Counted from the first letter of the stretch, positions 17,346 through 26,776 are shown. The stretch is DNA of 64,000 nt from Methanofollis fontis (GCF_004297185.1 NZ_PGCL01000001.1:62001-126000); one strand, 5' to 3'. Numbers and translations are program-made. Notes: generated by a model from the sequence alone, not told the origin.

Positions 17346-17895
17346 AGGCGAGGACCTTCGCCCGGTCCTTGACGCCGGGGGAGACCTCCACACCAGAACA
17401 CACATCGACCGCATAGGGATGCAGCGACACCGCCGACCCCACGTTCCCGGGCGTGAGACCGCCGGCAAGGACCACCGGCAGGGGGCAGCGTTCCAGAAAC
17501 CGCCGGGCGACGATGGGGTCAAAGGCCCTCCCTCGCCCCATACTCTCGTCCACAATGTATGCATCCGTTTTTCCGGGGAAGGGCGGCATCCGTCCCCCTC
17601 CCACGGCCCGGATCACGCGCACCGGCGCATCCTCATCCACCTGATGAGGATAAAAGATCTGCACCGCCGTCGGACGGAGGGCGATGATGGCCGCCAGGTC
17701 TGCCGCCGAGGTGGTGTGGGTGACGACCACCGTGGCCGTGAAGGGGCCGACGGCAGCAAATATCTCCCGCGCCCGCCGTTCGTCAATCGAACGGGGCGAA
17801 TCCGAATACATCACCACACCGACGGCGTCCGCCCCCGCCCTGGCTGCAAACGCCGCATCCTCAGGGGAGGTCAGCCCGCAGATCTTCACCCTCAT
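17296..17895 (-). CDS. trpF: Phosphoribosylanthranilate isomerase
   Basis: TrpF converts phosphoribosylanthranilate to the carboxyphenylamino-deoxyribulose phosphate in tryptophan synthesis. The 199-residue product starts MRVKICGLTSPEDAAFA (catalytic cysteine in KICG) and contains DAVGVVMYSDSPRSID, TAVQIFYPHQ, LAGGLTPGNVGSAVSLHPYAVDVCSGVE and VKD, all TrpF blocks. The start at 17895 is preceded by GAGGTG. It is alone here, not in a visible trp operon, and its 3' end overlaps the flavodoxin-fusion gene by 50 bases. Confidence 0.94.
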   Translation of the reverse strand: MRVKICGLTSPEDAAFAARAGADAVGVVMYSDSPRSIDERRAREIFAAVGPFTATVVVTHTTSAADLAAIIALRPTAVQIFYPHQVDEDAPVRVIRAVGGGRMPPFPGKTDAYIVDESMGRGRAFDPIVARRFLERCPLPVVLAGGLTPGNVGSAVSLHPYAVDVCSGVEVSPGVKDRAKVLAFIRAAKADPVQTGRPA

Positions 17896-17977
17896 CTCAC
17901 GCACCTCTTCAATCATTACTTCTCTTGCGCCGCGCACCAAAAACATGCGGATGCACCGCAGAAGAGGTCTGGAGGGG

Positions 17978-19798
17978 TCAGTCCTCCTTCACCCGGTATT
18001 CTGCATCCACATACTCCTCCCCCTGTTGCGGCCCTCCAGGGCGCTGGGCCGTTCCCCCATAGATCGACGCCCCGGCCTCGCCAAGCACCTTCCTGAGGCG
18101 GTCGGTGGCCGAGCGTATCGCAGGGAGATCGGTGCCAGCCACGGCCTCTTTCAGGGAGGCGAGAGCGGCATCGAGGGCGTCCTTCTGCGCACCCCCCATC
18201 TTCTCGCCCAGGTCGGCGAGGGTCTTTTCCGTGGTGTAGATGAGGGAATCGGCATCATTGCGCACTTCAGCCTCCTCCTTTCGTTTTCTGTCCTTCTCCT
18301 CGAAGGTCTGCGCCTCCCGGATCATCCGCTCCACCTCGGCGTCCGGGAGTTTTGTGGAGGCGGTGATGGTCATCCGCTGCTCCTTTTCGGTGGCGAGGTC
18401 GCGTGCCGAGACGTTCAGGATCCCCGAGGCATCGATATCGAAGGCGACCTCGATCTGCGGCACGCCCCGCGGCGCCGGCGGGAGACCGACCAGATTGAAC
18501 TGACCAAGGCTGGTGTTGTCGGGCGCCATCGGGCGCTCTCCCTGGAGGACGTTGATCGTCACCGAGGTCTGGAGATCGGCGGCGGTGGTGAAGACCTGAC
18601 TGGCCCGCGTGGGGATGGTGGTGTTGCGCGGGATCAGGGCGGTCGTGACATGGCCAAGGGTCTCGATGCCCAGGGTGAGGGGGGTGACGTCCAGGAGGAC
18701 CATGTCGGTGATCTCGCCCGCCAGGATCGCCCCCTGGATCGCCGCACCGATGGCGACGCACTCCATGGGATCGACGCTCCGTTCTGGTTTTTTGCCGGTA
18801 TGCTCCTCGATGAAGCGTTGGACGCACGGCATACGGGTGGGGCCGCCGACCAGGATCACCCTGTCGATCCCGTCCTTCGCGATTTTTGCGTCTGAAAGCG
18901 CCTGATCAAGGGGTGCGGCGCAACGGTCGATGACCGGGGCGACGATCTGTTCGAGTTTCGCCCTGGAGAGTTTCATGGAGAGGTGCTTTGGACCGCTCGC
19001 CGTGCCGGTGATGTAGGGGAGGGTGATCTCGGTCTCCAGCGCCGTCGAGAGTTCGATCTTCGCCTGTTCGGCCGCTTCTCGCAGGCGTCCAATCGCCCGG
19101 GTGTCCTTTTGCAGGTCAATCCCCTCCTGCTTCCTGAAATCCTCCGCGATCCAGTCGACGAGCGCCGCATCCATATCGGTGCCGCCGAGATGGGTGTCGC
19201 CGGCGGTCGAGATGACGCGGAAGGTCCCCTCTCCGAACTCCATGACGGTGACGTCCAGCGTCCCGCCGCCGAAGTCGAAGACCATGATCTTCTGCTCCCC
19301 GCCCCGGTCCAGCCCATAGGCCATCGAGGCGGCGGTGGGTTCGTTGATGAGGCGCACCACCTCAAGCCCGGCGATCGTGCCGGCGTCCTTTGTGGCCGTA
19401 CGCTGATTGTCGTTGAAGTAGGCGGGGACGGTGATCACCGCCTTTGTCACCGTTTCGCCGAGATAGGCCTCGGCGTCCCTCCGGATCTTCTGGAGGAGGA
19501 AGGCGGAGATCTGCTGGGGGGTGTAGTCCTTCCCGAAGATGCGGTAGCGGTGGTCCGTGCCCATCCGCCGCTTCGCCGCCATCACCGTCCCGTCAGGGTT
19601 GGTGAGCGCCTGTCTTCGTGCCGGTTCGCCGACGAGCATCCCTCCTTCTTTCGTGAAGGCGACAACCGACGGGAACATCTTGCCCGCATAGGTCGATCCC
19701 TCTGCCGAGGGGATGATCGTCGGTTTCCCGCCGATCATCACCGCCGCCTGACTGTTCGAGGTGCCCAGGTCTATCCCGATGATCTTCTCCTTCTGCAT
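17978..19798 (-). CDS. dnaK: Hsp70 chaperone DnaK, without adjacent dnaJ or grpE
   Basis: The 606-residue product is a full Hsp70: [65 protein letters not shown] and [14 protein letters not shown] in the ATPase domain; [23 protein letters not shown] and [15 protein letters not shown] in the substrate domain; then the helical lid and an acidic tail, [13 protein letters not shown]. The start at 19798 follows GAGAGG. Archaeal dnaK genes are of bacterial origin and usually sit beside grpE and dnaJ; neither is next to this one, so it may be a second or displaced copy. Confidence 0.94.
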   Translation of the reverse strand: MQKEKIIGIDLGTSNSQAAVMIGGKPTIIPSAEGSTYAGKMFPSVVAFTKEGGMLVGEPARRQALTNPDGTVMAAKRRMGTDHRYRIFGKDYTPQQISAFLLQKIRRDAEAYLGETVTKAVITVPAYFNDNQRTATKDAGTIAGLEVVRLINEPTAASMAYGLDRGGEQKIMVFDFGGGTLDVTVMEFGEGTFRVISTAGDTHLGGTDMDAALVDWIAEDFRKQEGIDLQKDTRAIGRLREAAEQAKIELSTALETEITLPYITGTASGPKHLSMKLSRAKLEQIVAPVIDRCAAPLDQALSDAKIAKDGIDRVILVGGPTRMPCVQRFIEEHTGKKPERSVDPMECVAIGAAIQGAILAGEITDMVLLDVTPLTLGIETLGHVTTALIPRNTTIPTRASQVFTTAADLQTSVTINVLQGERPMAPDNTSLGQFNLVGLPPAPRGVPQIEVAFDIDASGILNVSARDLATEKEQRMTITASTKLPDAEVERMIREAQTFEEKDRKRKEEAEVRNDADSLIYTTEKTLADLGEKMGGAQKDALDAALASLKEAVAGTDLPAIRSATDRLRKVLGEAGASIYGGTAQRPGGPQQGEEYVDAEYRVKED

Positions 19799-20083
19799 GA
19801 ACCTCTCCCCACATTCCTGTGTTTTCGCACCATCGGTGTGTGCAGGGAGATAAGGGTTGCTGTCCGCCGGACTCCCCCCCCAAAAGCGCCCCAAACAGCA
19901 GCATAAATCCTAAAAACAGAGAAAAATCGAATATTTTTTCTATTGAGGGACATCACAGTACACCACTGCCGATTAAGGCCCTTATAGAGCCTTTTCCAGG
20001 CGCGATTCAGTCGCCCGCACGGCAGTTCAGGCTGCGAATAGACATTTGCAGCGTGTACATCAAATATACGTGGAGGATCTGCG

Positions 20084-21118
20084 ATGATACGGAACAATCA
20101 CTCTCTGATCTACCTGTGTGCCATTCTGGGCATATGTTTCATTCTCACATGCGGCTGTACGAACGGGGATTCCTCACCTCAGGATGGAGATACCATTCCA
20201 CCGGAAGGTGCAGATACCCCCCAGGAACCGGATTATGCAGACACCGGGAACTGGCTCTCATTGCCTTCAATAGACAATGAAGTGGACGTATTTTACGTCT
20301 ACCCGACGGTCAGCAGCAATTCAAGCGGCTTCATGGACATCGAAAGCACAGAAGAGCGGGCGCTGGCACAGGGGATTTTCACGGCACAGGCAAGCGTCTA
20401 CGAATCGCATGCCAACGTCTTCGCCCCGTACTACCGGCAGATGTCGACGCAGGTGACGATGGGACCCGACGAACTTGCGACCGATACCGAGGAGTTCAAG
20501 CGGGGCGCCGCCGACGTGGAGCGGGCCTTTGACTATTACATCACCAACCTCAACCAGGGACGTCCGTTCATTATCGCGGGCCACAGTCAGGGGACGATGG
20601 CATTGATCGAACTGATCAAAAACCGTTTCGGGGACGACGAGGACCTCCGCACCCGCCTGGTTGCCGCCTACCTGATTGGATACACCGTCACAGACGCCGA
20701 CCTTGAAAAGGCGGGACTGACGGCGGCAATGGGCGCAAACGATACAGGCGTCGTGATCACCTACAACACGCAGTCTCCGACCTCTGAAGGCGGTCCCATG
20801 CTGATGGAGGGCGCACACTGCATCAACCCGCTCACCTGGCGCACCGATGACGAATACGCCCCCGCCTCAATGAACCTGGGTGCACGCTTCTACAACGACA
20901 CCACCGGCGAGTTCATACGCGAGGTCGAACACTACTCGGACGCCCGGATCAACGCCAAAACGGGAGCGCTTCAAACGACGATACCAGAGGGCGAAGACCT
21001 GGATATCGGTCCGTATACAGAGGGCGTCTACCACCGCTACGACTACGCCTTCTGGTATCGGAACCTGGAAGAGAATGTCGGCGACAGGATCGATGCATAC
21101 CTGAACACCACGGCATGA
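20084..21118 (+). CDS. DUF3089 alpha/beta-hydrolase-like lipoprotein
   Basis: The 344-residue product has a signal peptide with a lipobox (ILTCGCTNGD), so it is probably a lipid-anchored surface protein. The DUF3089 domain follows: DVFYVYPTVSSNS, NVFAPYYRQM, FIIAGHSQGTMALIELI (GHSQG nucleophile elbow), LVAAYLIGYTV, CINPLTWRTDDEYAPASMN and a late HRYDYAFWYRNLEENVGDRI. The family resembles alpha/beta-hydrolases, but the substrate is unknown. A ribosome site GGAGG lies about 9 bases before the ATG. It overlaps a paralogue by four bases. Confidence 0.85.
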   Translation: MIRNNHSLIYLCAILGICFILTCGCTNGDSSPQDGDTIPPEGADTPQEPDYADTGNWLSLPSIDNEVDVFYVYPTVSSNSSGFMDIESTEERALAQGIFTAQASVYESHANVFAPYYRQMSTQVTMGPDELATDTEEFKRGAADVERAFDYYITNLNQGRPFIIAGHSQGTMALIELIKNRFGDDEDLRTRLVAAYLIGYTVTDADLEKAGLTAAMGANDTGVVITYNTQSPTSEGGPMLMEGAHCINPLTWRTDDEYAPASMNLGARFYNDTTGEFIREVEHYSDARINAKTGALQTTIPEGEDLDIGPYTEGVYHRYDYAFWYRNLEENVGDRIDAYLNTTA

Positions 21119-22149
21119 GGGGTCAGATGACGGAGACACCAACGCTTGAAGACCTGCGGGGACGGGAGCTCGGGGTGCCGGTCACCCTTCCCCCCTTCAT
21201 CCCGGAGAGGGACGTGCCGGCGGCGCCCGACTACGCCGACCCGAAGACCTGGATCAGCCTGCCCGCGCACTTCAGCACGGAACAACAGCCCGTGGACGTG
21301 TTCTGGGTCTATCCCACCGTTCTTTCCGATACCTCAACCTATCTGATGGATACCGCCGATCCCGTCCTGCGAGAAAAGGCGTCCTGGACCCTGGTGGAGC
21401 AGGCGAGCATATTCGACGGACAGGCGAACATCTACGCCCCCTATTACCGGCAGAACAACGTGAAGATCAACCCCCTGATGCTGACCGATGCGGCGCCGAT
21501 CTTCGACCTGGGGCAGGGGGACCTCATCGCCGCCTTCAGATATTTTCTGGAGCACTTCAACCGCGGGGAGCGACCGATCATCCTGGCCGCCCACAGTCAG
21601 GGGTCGGTCAGGGTCGTCGAACTCTCGAAGGCCGGAGAACTCCTGACCGGCGATCCGGCATCGCTCGAACAACTCGTGGCGGCATATGTCATCGGCTACT
21701 CCATCACCGGATCCGACCTGGACACAAACCCGCTCATGCGGATCGCCCGGAGTGCGGGCGAGACGGGGTGCTTTATCACCTACAACACCATCTCGGACGC
21801 AGAGGGCAAGGAGCGGGAGGCGCCGACCGTGCGACAGGGATCGGTGGTGGTGAACCCCCTGACCTGGAGGACCGACACCGCATTCGCACCCGCATCGGCA
21901 AATATCGAGGCGGCATTCTTCAGGCACGAGGATCCAGCAAAACCCGTGAGATACCGGAACTTTGCGGCGGCACAGGTGGTGGACAACGCCCTGGTGATCA
22001 CGGACATCTCCCATCCCGAAGAGTTGCCGGCGACGAGTGTCACCTTCCCGGAGGGGGTCTATCATATGTACGACTATGCGATCTTCTACGAGAACCTGAG
22101 AGAAAATGTCGGAGAGCGTATCCGCGCCTATTTCAGGGAACGGAACTGA
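21115..22149 (+). CDS. DUF3089 alpha/beta-hydrolase-like protein, no signal peptide
   Basis: The 344-residue paralogue of the preceding gene has DVFWVYPTVLSD, NIYAPYYRQNN, IILAAHSQGSVRVVELS (catalytic-type serine in HSQG), VVNPLTWRTDTAFAPASAN and YMYDYAIFYENLRENVGERI-type ending. Unlike its neighbour it lacks a signal peptide or lipobox, so it is predicted to be cytoplasmic. The ATG at 21115 overlaps the upstream stop (ATGA); the ATG at 21127, preceded by GAGGGG, is an equally good start. The pair looks like a tandem duplication with a change of cell location. Confidence 0.82.
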   Translation: MRGQMTETPTLEDLRGRELGVPVTLPPFIPERDVPAAPDYADPKTWISLPAHFSTEQQPVDVFWVYPTVLSDTSTYLMDTADPVLREKASWTLVEQASIFDGQANIYAPYYRQNNVKINPLMLTDAAPIFDLGQGDLIAAFRYFLEHFNRGERPIILAAHSQGSVRVVELSKAGELLTGDPASLEQLVAAYVIGYSITGSDLDTNPLMRIARSAGETGCFITYNTISDAEGKEREAPTVRQGSVVVNPLTWRTDTAFAPASANIEAAFFRHEDPAKPVRYRNFAAAQVVDNALVITDISHPEELPATSVTFPEGVYHMYDYAIFYENLRENVGERIRAYFRERN

Positions 22150-22202
22150 ACACCCCTTTTAAACCATATTTTTTTATCCCTTCCGACGATGGAGGCTCCG
22201 CC

Positions 22203-22574
22203 ATGAGAATGGCGGTGCAGGACCGGACCCCGGGATCACCGGCATGCCTGTATGGGCGGCAGTGTGTGGAGGAGGGGGGCACCCTCTTCGAGACCACCGC
22301 AGGGGTGTTTGCCGATGCGGTGATCTCGGGGCTGATGGAGGCGAAGGGGATCGATGCCGGGGAGGTGTGGGACGTGCATGCACGGAAGGACAGGACGCTC
22401 GACGGACACCGGTGCGCGGAGCGGCACAGGCCCCCACCCCCCTATGATCCGTCAATCCCCCGCACAACCTCTATCACCCCCGCCGTCCTCCAGACAACAT
22501 ATGGGAGAGGACACCTACTGGAAGGCGGAGATCGAGACGATGGATCGCTCAGACCTCGACGCCCTCGTGGATGA
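22203..22574 (+). CDS. Small hypothetical protein upstream of the F390-synthetase-like gene
   Basis: The reading frame begins at an ATG preceded by GGAGG (about 10 bases upstream) and by TTTTAAACCATATTTTTTTAT, a plausible promoter. The first 80 codons (FETTAGVFADAVISGLMEAKGIDAGEVWDVHARKD) have strong third-position G/C bias and amphipathic character, so they look coding. After about residue 82 (HRPPPPYDPS) the bias fades, and the frame overlaps the next gene from 22501. I do not recognise the family. The real 3' end may be shorter in strains, or a frameshift may be present. Confidence 0.45.
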   Translation: MRMAVQDRTPGSPACLYGRQCVEEGGTLFETTAGVFADAVISGLMEAKGIDAGEVWDVHARKDRTLDGHRCAERHRPPPPYDPSIPRTTSITPAVLQTTYGRGHLLEGGDRDDGSLRPRRPRG

Positions 22575-23850
22575 ACGGGTGCGCTCCACGGTCCGCTACG
22601 CCGCCGAGCATTCCCCATTCTACAGGAAGTGGTTTGCCGCCCACGCCATCGACCCCTTATCCGTCACCTGCCACGAGGACCTCCTCGAACTCCCGATCGT
22701 CTCGGGTCAGACGATCAGGGACAACCAGCCCCCGCTCATGGACGAGTTCGCCTTCCGCTCGGCGGACTGGGCGGACGTCTACACCATCCACGAGACAAGC
22801 GGCACCTCCGGGGTGCCGAAATCCTTCTTTCTCACCTGGGACGACTGGACCCGCTACGCAGAGAAGTACGCCCGGGCCTTCACCATGGAGGGGCTGACGG
22901 CCGGCGACCGTCTCGTCGTCTGCGCCTCCTACGGCATGAACGTCGGGGCGAACACCATGACGCTTGCCGCGCATGACATGGGCCTCTCGGTCATCCCGGA
23001 AGGGAAGTGCACCTTCCCGGTCAGGGTGATCACCTCCTACCGCCCGACGGCGATCGTCGGCAGCGTGTTCAAGCTCCTCAGGCTGGCCCGGCGCCTCGAT
23101 GCCGGGGGGATCGCACCCAGAGATTCGGGCGTGCGCCGCCTTGTCATCGGCGGGGAGAGCTTTGCCGAGGAGGCGCGCGCCTACCTGGAGGAGGTCTGGG
23201 GGTGCCCGGTCTACAACACCTACGGCTCCACCGAAGGTACGATGTGCGGGGAGTGCAGGGTAAAAACCGGACTTCATTGCCCTGAAGACCTCGTCCACGT
23301 CGATCTCTACGACCCCTCCCTGGGGCGGTTCGTGCGGGACGGCGAGGACGGTCGGCTGGTGCTGACCACGCTCATCCCGCCGGGCGGAAAAACAGGCACC
23401 CTTCTCATCAACTACGACACCGAGGACTGGAGCCGGGTGGTGGACCGCGGCACCTGTGCCTGCGGACGAACGCATATGAAGATCCATCCCCCCTGGCGCG
23501 AGGCCGAGAGCGTCCTCCTCCATGGCTGCAGCCTCAACCGCATGGAGATCGAGGGCGCCGTCTTCCAGCCCGAACACATGAAGAGCATCACCGGCGAGTA
23601 CGAGGCATTCATCTATGGCGACGAGAACGAGACGACGGTGCGCGTCAGCATGGAATGCACCGATCCGTCGGGGATCGACCGAACATCCATTAAAAATTCT
23701 TTCCTCAACGCCCTTTTCTCCGAAAGAAGCGACCTGCAGGAGATCTACGAGGACGGACAGATCGCCATCATCTTCAACTTCACCCCCCCCGGCGGACTCG
23801 AACTCGCCAGCATCCGGGGCCGCCCGAAACGGCTGGTTGACCGGAGGTAG
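22501..23850 (+). CDS. PaaK-family adenylate-forming ligase, probable coenzyme F390 synthetase
   Basis: The 449-residue product is an AMP-binding ligase of the phenylacetate-CoA ligase type: the HSPFYRKWF N-terminal block, the TSGTSGVPKSF phosphate loop, VIGGESFAEEARAYLEEVWG, YNTYGSTEGTMCGEC, NYDTEDWSRVV and a late CACGRTH cysteine/histidine patch. In methanogens this pattern, with EGTMCGEC and LHCPEDLVH, is characteristic of coenzyme F390 synthetase, which adenylylates F420 under oxidising conditions; a different acyl or aryl substrate cannot be excluded. I start at the ATG at 22501 because homology begins a few residues later (YWKAEIETM). Confidence 0.78.
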   Translation: MGEDTYWKAEIETMDRSDLDALVDERVRSTVRYAAEHSPFYRKWFAAHAIDPLSVTCHEDLLELPIVSGQTIRDNQPPLMDEFAFRSADWADVYTIHETSGTSGVPKSFFLTWDDWTRYAEKYARAFTMEGLTAGDRLVVCASYGMNVGANTMTLAAHDMGLSVIPEGKCTFPVRVITSYRPTAIVGSVFKLLRLARRLDAGGIAPRDSGVRRLVIGGESFAEEARAYLEEVWGCPVYNTYGSTEGTMCGECRVKTGLHCPEDLVHVDLYDPSLGRFVRDGEDGRLVLTTLIPPGGKTGTLLINYDTEDWSRVVDRGTCACGRTHMKIHPPWREAESVLLHGCSLNRMEIEGAVFQPEHMKSITGEYEAFIYGDENETTVRVSMECTDPSGIDRTSIKNSFLNALFSERSDLQEIYEDGQIAIIFNFTPPGGLELASIRGRPKRLVDRR

Positions 23851-23982
23851 ATGACATTACCTGCGGGAAAATGTTAAATAGACAGATTTAATATCGGCGG
23901 CGACAACACCATGAACAGCCGGAGGCGCGGGGCACCCCATCGTGGACCTCCTCCCGGCCCAATTTCTGGCACAGACACCATC

Positions 23983-23997
23983 GTTTCCTTTTTTTAA
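23983..23997 (+). terminator. T-rich terminator after the F390-synthetase-like gene
   Basis: The sequence GTTTCCTTTTTTTAA ends a 130-base untranslated stretch downstream of the ligase. A nearly identical GTTTCCTTTTTTTAA occurs right after mtd (42571), supporting its use as an archaeal U-tract terminator. Confidence 0.5.
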
Positions 23998-24026
23998 GCC
24001 ACAAAAATAAGAGATTGGATTCAGAT

Positions 24027-24443
24027 TTACGCCAGGATGGGCTTACCGTCCTCTGCGCGCAGGCTGCTCCGGGTCCAGATAACCTCGCTGGCCTTCACCG
24101 CATAGGACCTGAGATAGAAGAGCTCCACGCCCTTCAGGTCTGCGGGGGCAACAACGTCCTGCGGGACGACCAGCAGCGCCTTTTTCACTGCCATTTTCTT
24201 GGAGGAAAGGGCATTGGCCCAGGAATTCATGAGATCAATCTCGGCGTCCGAGATTTCTGCTGCGATCCTGACATTCACCAGAATGCATTCTTTTTTGCCG
24301 GGGAGCCTGCGGACCAGGACATAATCGGGTTCTGCACCATCGAGGGACGGCTGCTGTTCCAGGATCCATCCTTCATCGGCCCGGTACGCCTTCTTCAGGT
24401 CGCGCTCAACCGAATTGTAAAAACCTTCCTTACACGCACCCAT
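24027..24443 (-). CDS. Hypothetical protein
   Basis: The 138-residue soluble protein has no signal peptide or membrane helix. Readable segments are EGFYNSVERDLKKAYRADEG, PDYVLVRRLPGKKECILVNV and KKALLVVPQDVVAPADLKGV; the alternation of hydrophobic strands resembles small nuclease-like alpha/beta folds, but the key catalytic residues of such folds are not evident, so I assign no function. The ATG at 24443 is preferred over a TTG at 24497 because an AT-rich promoter-like element (24478-24494) lies between them. It is divergent from the YwbE gene and probably shares that promoter region. Confidence 0.65.
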   Translation of the reverse strand: MGACKEGFYNSVERDLKKAYRADEGWILEQQPSLDGAEPDYVLVRRLPGKKECILVNVRIAAEISDAEIDLMNSWANALSSKKMAVKKALLVVPQDVVAPADLKGVELFYLRSYAVKASEVIWTRSSLRAEDGKPILA

Positions 24444-24550
24444 TGTGATTTCACTCTCAATACCTATTCCACAGGCAACATTAAAAGCATTTTTCAATGA
24501 ACGCCGGACCGATCCGCATCTTCATCCCCGCGGCCGACAGAGAGATCGGG

Positions 24551-24796
24551 ATGAACGGACAGTGGAGACGCGAAATCTCACCCGGCATGACGGTGGACAT
24601 TGTGTTGAAGGCCGATCAGCGCTCCGGAAAAAGGACCCGGGGGGTCGTCGCCACCATCCTCACCAGGTCTGCACACCACCCCCACGGCATCAAGGTGAGA
24701 CTGCGTGACGGGCGAGTGGGCAGGGTCTGTGCCATCATCCCTTCAGACGAGCAGGACGGCGACAAAGGGGATCGTCAGGGTGCAGAAGAGCGTTGA
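24551..24796 (+). CDS. ywbE: YwbE family protein (DUF2196)
   Basis: The product, 81 residues from the ATG at 24551, has the complete YwbE signature: REISPGMTVDIVLKADQRSGKRTRGVVATILTRS in pieces, then HPHGIKVRLRDGRVGRV. The family is small, widespread and beta-rich, and its function is not established. An in-frame ATG at 24497 would add 18 residues outside family homology and would lie upstream of the expected transcript start. The last 54 bases overlap the convergent AEC carrier gene. Confidence 0.85.
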   Translation: MNGQWRREISPGMTVDIVLKADQRSGKRTRGVVATILTRSAHHPHGIKVRLRDGRVGRVCAIIPSDEQDGDKGDRQGAEER

Positions 24797-25669
24797 GATG
24801 AACACTCCCTGCGACGCCAGCTGCGTATCGGCCCGGTACTCCTCGGCAAGGATTGCCGCATTGGCCGCGGCAGGCATCGCCGCCATGACCACCGGGATGC
24901 CGAGCAGGTAGGGGTCATGGATAAACGGTGACAGGACCGCCCAGACAACGAGCGGGAGGAGCAGAAGGCGGGCCCCGCTCACCACATATACCCGCCACCC
25001 GGCAAAGATCTCCGAGGGTTCGATCCGTGCCAGCATTGCCCCGATGACAATCATCGAGAGGGGGGTCGTCACCGATCCCAGCGCCGTGACCGCACCGCTC
25101 ACGGCCACCGGCAGGGAGATCGGTATGACGAAGATCAGGAACCCGATCAGGACGGCGATAATGCCGGGATTGAGCAGGATGACCGGATCGAACCGACCCT
25201 CATCACCGCCGCGGTGGCGCGTGAGCAGGATGATCCCGACCGAGAACACCAGCAGGTTGAAGGGCAGATTGAAGATCGCCGCATAGAAGAGGCCTTCATC
25301 CCCGAAGATCGTCTGCACCACCGGAAAACCCATGAAACCGGTATTGGAGAAGAGCAGCAGGAAGGCGTAGGTGCCCTGCTCTGCCAGGGGTGCCCGGATC
25401 AGCAGCGGCAGGAGCAGGGCGATCACGAGCGAGACCCCATAAAAGATGCCGGTGATGACGAGCATCCCCCCGCAGGCAGAGAGGAGATCGGCGCTGAAGG
25501 GGACCATCATTGAGGAGATGATCAGGGCCGGAAGGGCGCAGTTGACCAGAAAACGACAGGTGCCGGTCGTCATCGCATCGTCGATCACGCCAGAGCGGCG
25601 GGCCGCATACCCGGCGCAGACAAGAAGAAACAGCGTCAGCACCTGATTGAAAACACCGAAATATTCCAT
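24743..25669 (-). CDS. AEC family transporter (auxin efflux carrier type)
   Basis: The 308-residue product is a ten-helix membrane protein of the AEC/PIN family: FNQVLTLFLLVCAGYAARRSG, FLVNCALPALIISSMM, FSNTGFMGFPVVQTIFGDEG (a typical motif with the crossover proline), LNPGIIAVLIGFLIF and LPVVMAAMPAAANAAILAEEY-like sequence (GIPVVMAAMPAAANA). Family members export small organic acids or related anions; the substrate here is unknown. The ATG at 25669 is preceded by AGGTGGG; ATGs further upstream are not needed. It overlaps the YwbE gene tail to tail by 54 bases. Confidence 0.88.
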   Translation of the reverse strand: MEYFGVFNQVLTLFLLVCAGYAARRSGVIDDAMTTGTCRFLVNCALPALIISSMMVPFSADLLSACGGMLVITGIFYGVSLVIALLLPLLIRAPLAEQGTYAFLLLFSNTGFMGFPVVQTIFGDEGLFYAAIFNLPFNLLVFSVGIILLTRHRGGDEGRFDPVILLNPGIIAVLIGFLIFVIPISLPVAVSGAVTALGSVTTPLSMIVIGAMLARIEPSEIFAGWRVYVVSGARLLLLPLVVWAVLSPFIHDPYLLGIPVVMAAMPAAANAAILAEEYRADTQLASQGVFISTLFCTLTIPFVAVLLV

Positions 25670-25802
25670 GACCCACCTGAAACCGGCACCGAACACCGGG
25701 AGATGAGTGTATAGGTTGGACGTCAGAGGCATAATACCTCCTCAATGCCCCAATGAGTCAACCCATAAGCATTAACAATAGAAAATAATAAGTGCATTTG
25801 CG

Positions 25803-26057
25803 TTGACATTGATCCCGGGTGATACCACGCATTACTTTGAAGATGAGACTGTACTTCACCTCTATCTCTCAGTAAAGGACGCCAACGAACCAATGATCAA
25901 CGAAATTCAGCGCGATGCGATTGAGATCCTGGTCGACAAGGCACGCTCAGGCAACAGCGAGGCGGCAACGGCACTCAGGGAACTCATCAACGCCCCCATG
26001 ATCCACCCCCTGATCAGGGAGCAGATCAGATACAGCGCTGGCGGTCTTGCCCGCTGA
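25803..26057 (+). CDS. Small hypothetical protein (start uncertain)
   Basis: The frame encodes up to 84 residues from a TTG at 25803 or, from the first in-frame ATG at 25893, 54 residues (MINEIQRDAIEILVDKARSG). The downstream part is helical and acidic, with a coding-like third-position bias (EILVDKARSGNSEAATALRELINAP resembles a small repeat helix pair). An AT-rich element (AGAAAATAATAAG, about 25780-25792) could be its promoter. No family is recognised. It stands alone between the AEC gene and the cmk terminator. Confidence 0.5.
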   Translation: MTLIPGDTTHYFEDETVLHLYLSVKDANEPMINEIQRDAIEILVDKARSGNSEAATALRELINAPMIHPLIREQIRYSAGGLAR

Positions 26058-26235
26058 AATGTGTTGGCATACATACCGTAACACGGGTCAATCAATTCTA
26101 CTCTAAAAGAAACTCCCATCATCCGGACCGGTGCCCCGCCGGTCCCACCACCCTTTCACTCTTCTGAAATGATTTCCCATACAGAATCGATCGGGCGCGG
26201 TACCCGGTGTTATACCATGCGAGACAATCAAGAGA

Positions 26236-26247
26236 ACAAAAAAATAT
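26236..26247 (-). terminator. T-run terminator at the end of the ribosomal protein operon
   Basis: On the minus strand the cmk stop codon is followed at once by an ATATTTTTTTG stretch (26237-26247), which fits an archaeal U-tract terminator closing the 14-kb operon. Confidence 0.5.
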
Positions 26248-26775
26248 TCAGCGCCGGGAAACGGCAATCGCCGCATCCACGATCGCCCCGAGGGCATCGA
26301 CATCCCACCGCTCGGAACTGAGCACCAGATCATAGACCGAGAGGTCATCGATGTCGATCCCATAATAGGTCCGATAGCGTGCCCGTTCGCAGGCCTGCCG
26401 CTCCTCGGTATGGAGACGTGCTGCTGCCTCGTCCTCACCATCACGGCTTGAGATGCGCCCTGTCCGACACTCGATCGAGGCGGCGAGCCAGATCCTGATA
26501 TCGGCGTTCTCCACCATCCACCCGGAGAGACGCCCCTCGGCGATGATATCATCCGAGGACTCCGCCGTCTCCTTCTGCCGGGCATCGATGAGTTTATCGA
26601 CCGAGGGATCGGATTCTGCAAGCCGCCCGAAATCGCCAAGGGACATCGAACGCTCTGCTGCAAGCGCACGGAAGAACTCTCCGGCCGAAATTGTCCTGTA
26701 GCCATGACGGGTGGCCAGATACCGCGCAAGCGAGGTGGTGCCGCTGCCCGGGGGTCCGCTGATGGTGATCCGCAC
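26248..26775 (-). CDS. cmk: Cytidylate kinase (archaeal type)
   Basis: The 175-residue kinase phosphorylates CMP/dCMP with ATP. It starts MRITISGPPGSGTTSLARYL (P-loop) and has ISAGEFFRALAAERSM, a DIIAEGRLSGWMV segment and ERARYRTYYGIDIDDLSVYD, matching archaeal Cmk. It is the last gene of the ribosomal/secretion operon, one base after the EMC3-like gene, the usual place in euryarchaea. Confidence 0.94.
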   Translation of the reverse strand: MRITISGPPGSGTTSLARYLATRHGYRTISAGEFFRALAAERSMSLGDFGRLAESDPSVDKLIDARQKETAESSDDIIAEGRLSGWMVENADIRIWLAASIECRTGRISSRDGEDEAAARLHTEERQACERARYRTYYGIDIDDLSVYDLVLSSERWDVDALGAIVDAAIAVSRR

Positions 26776-26776
26776 C

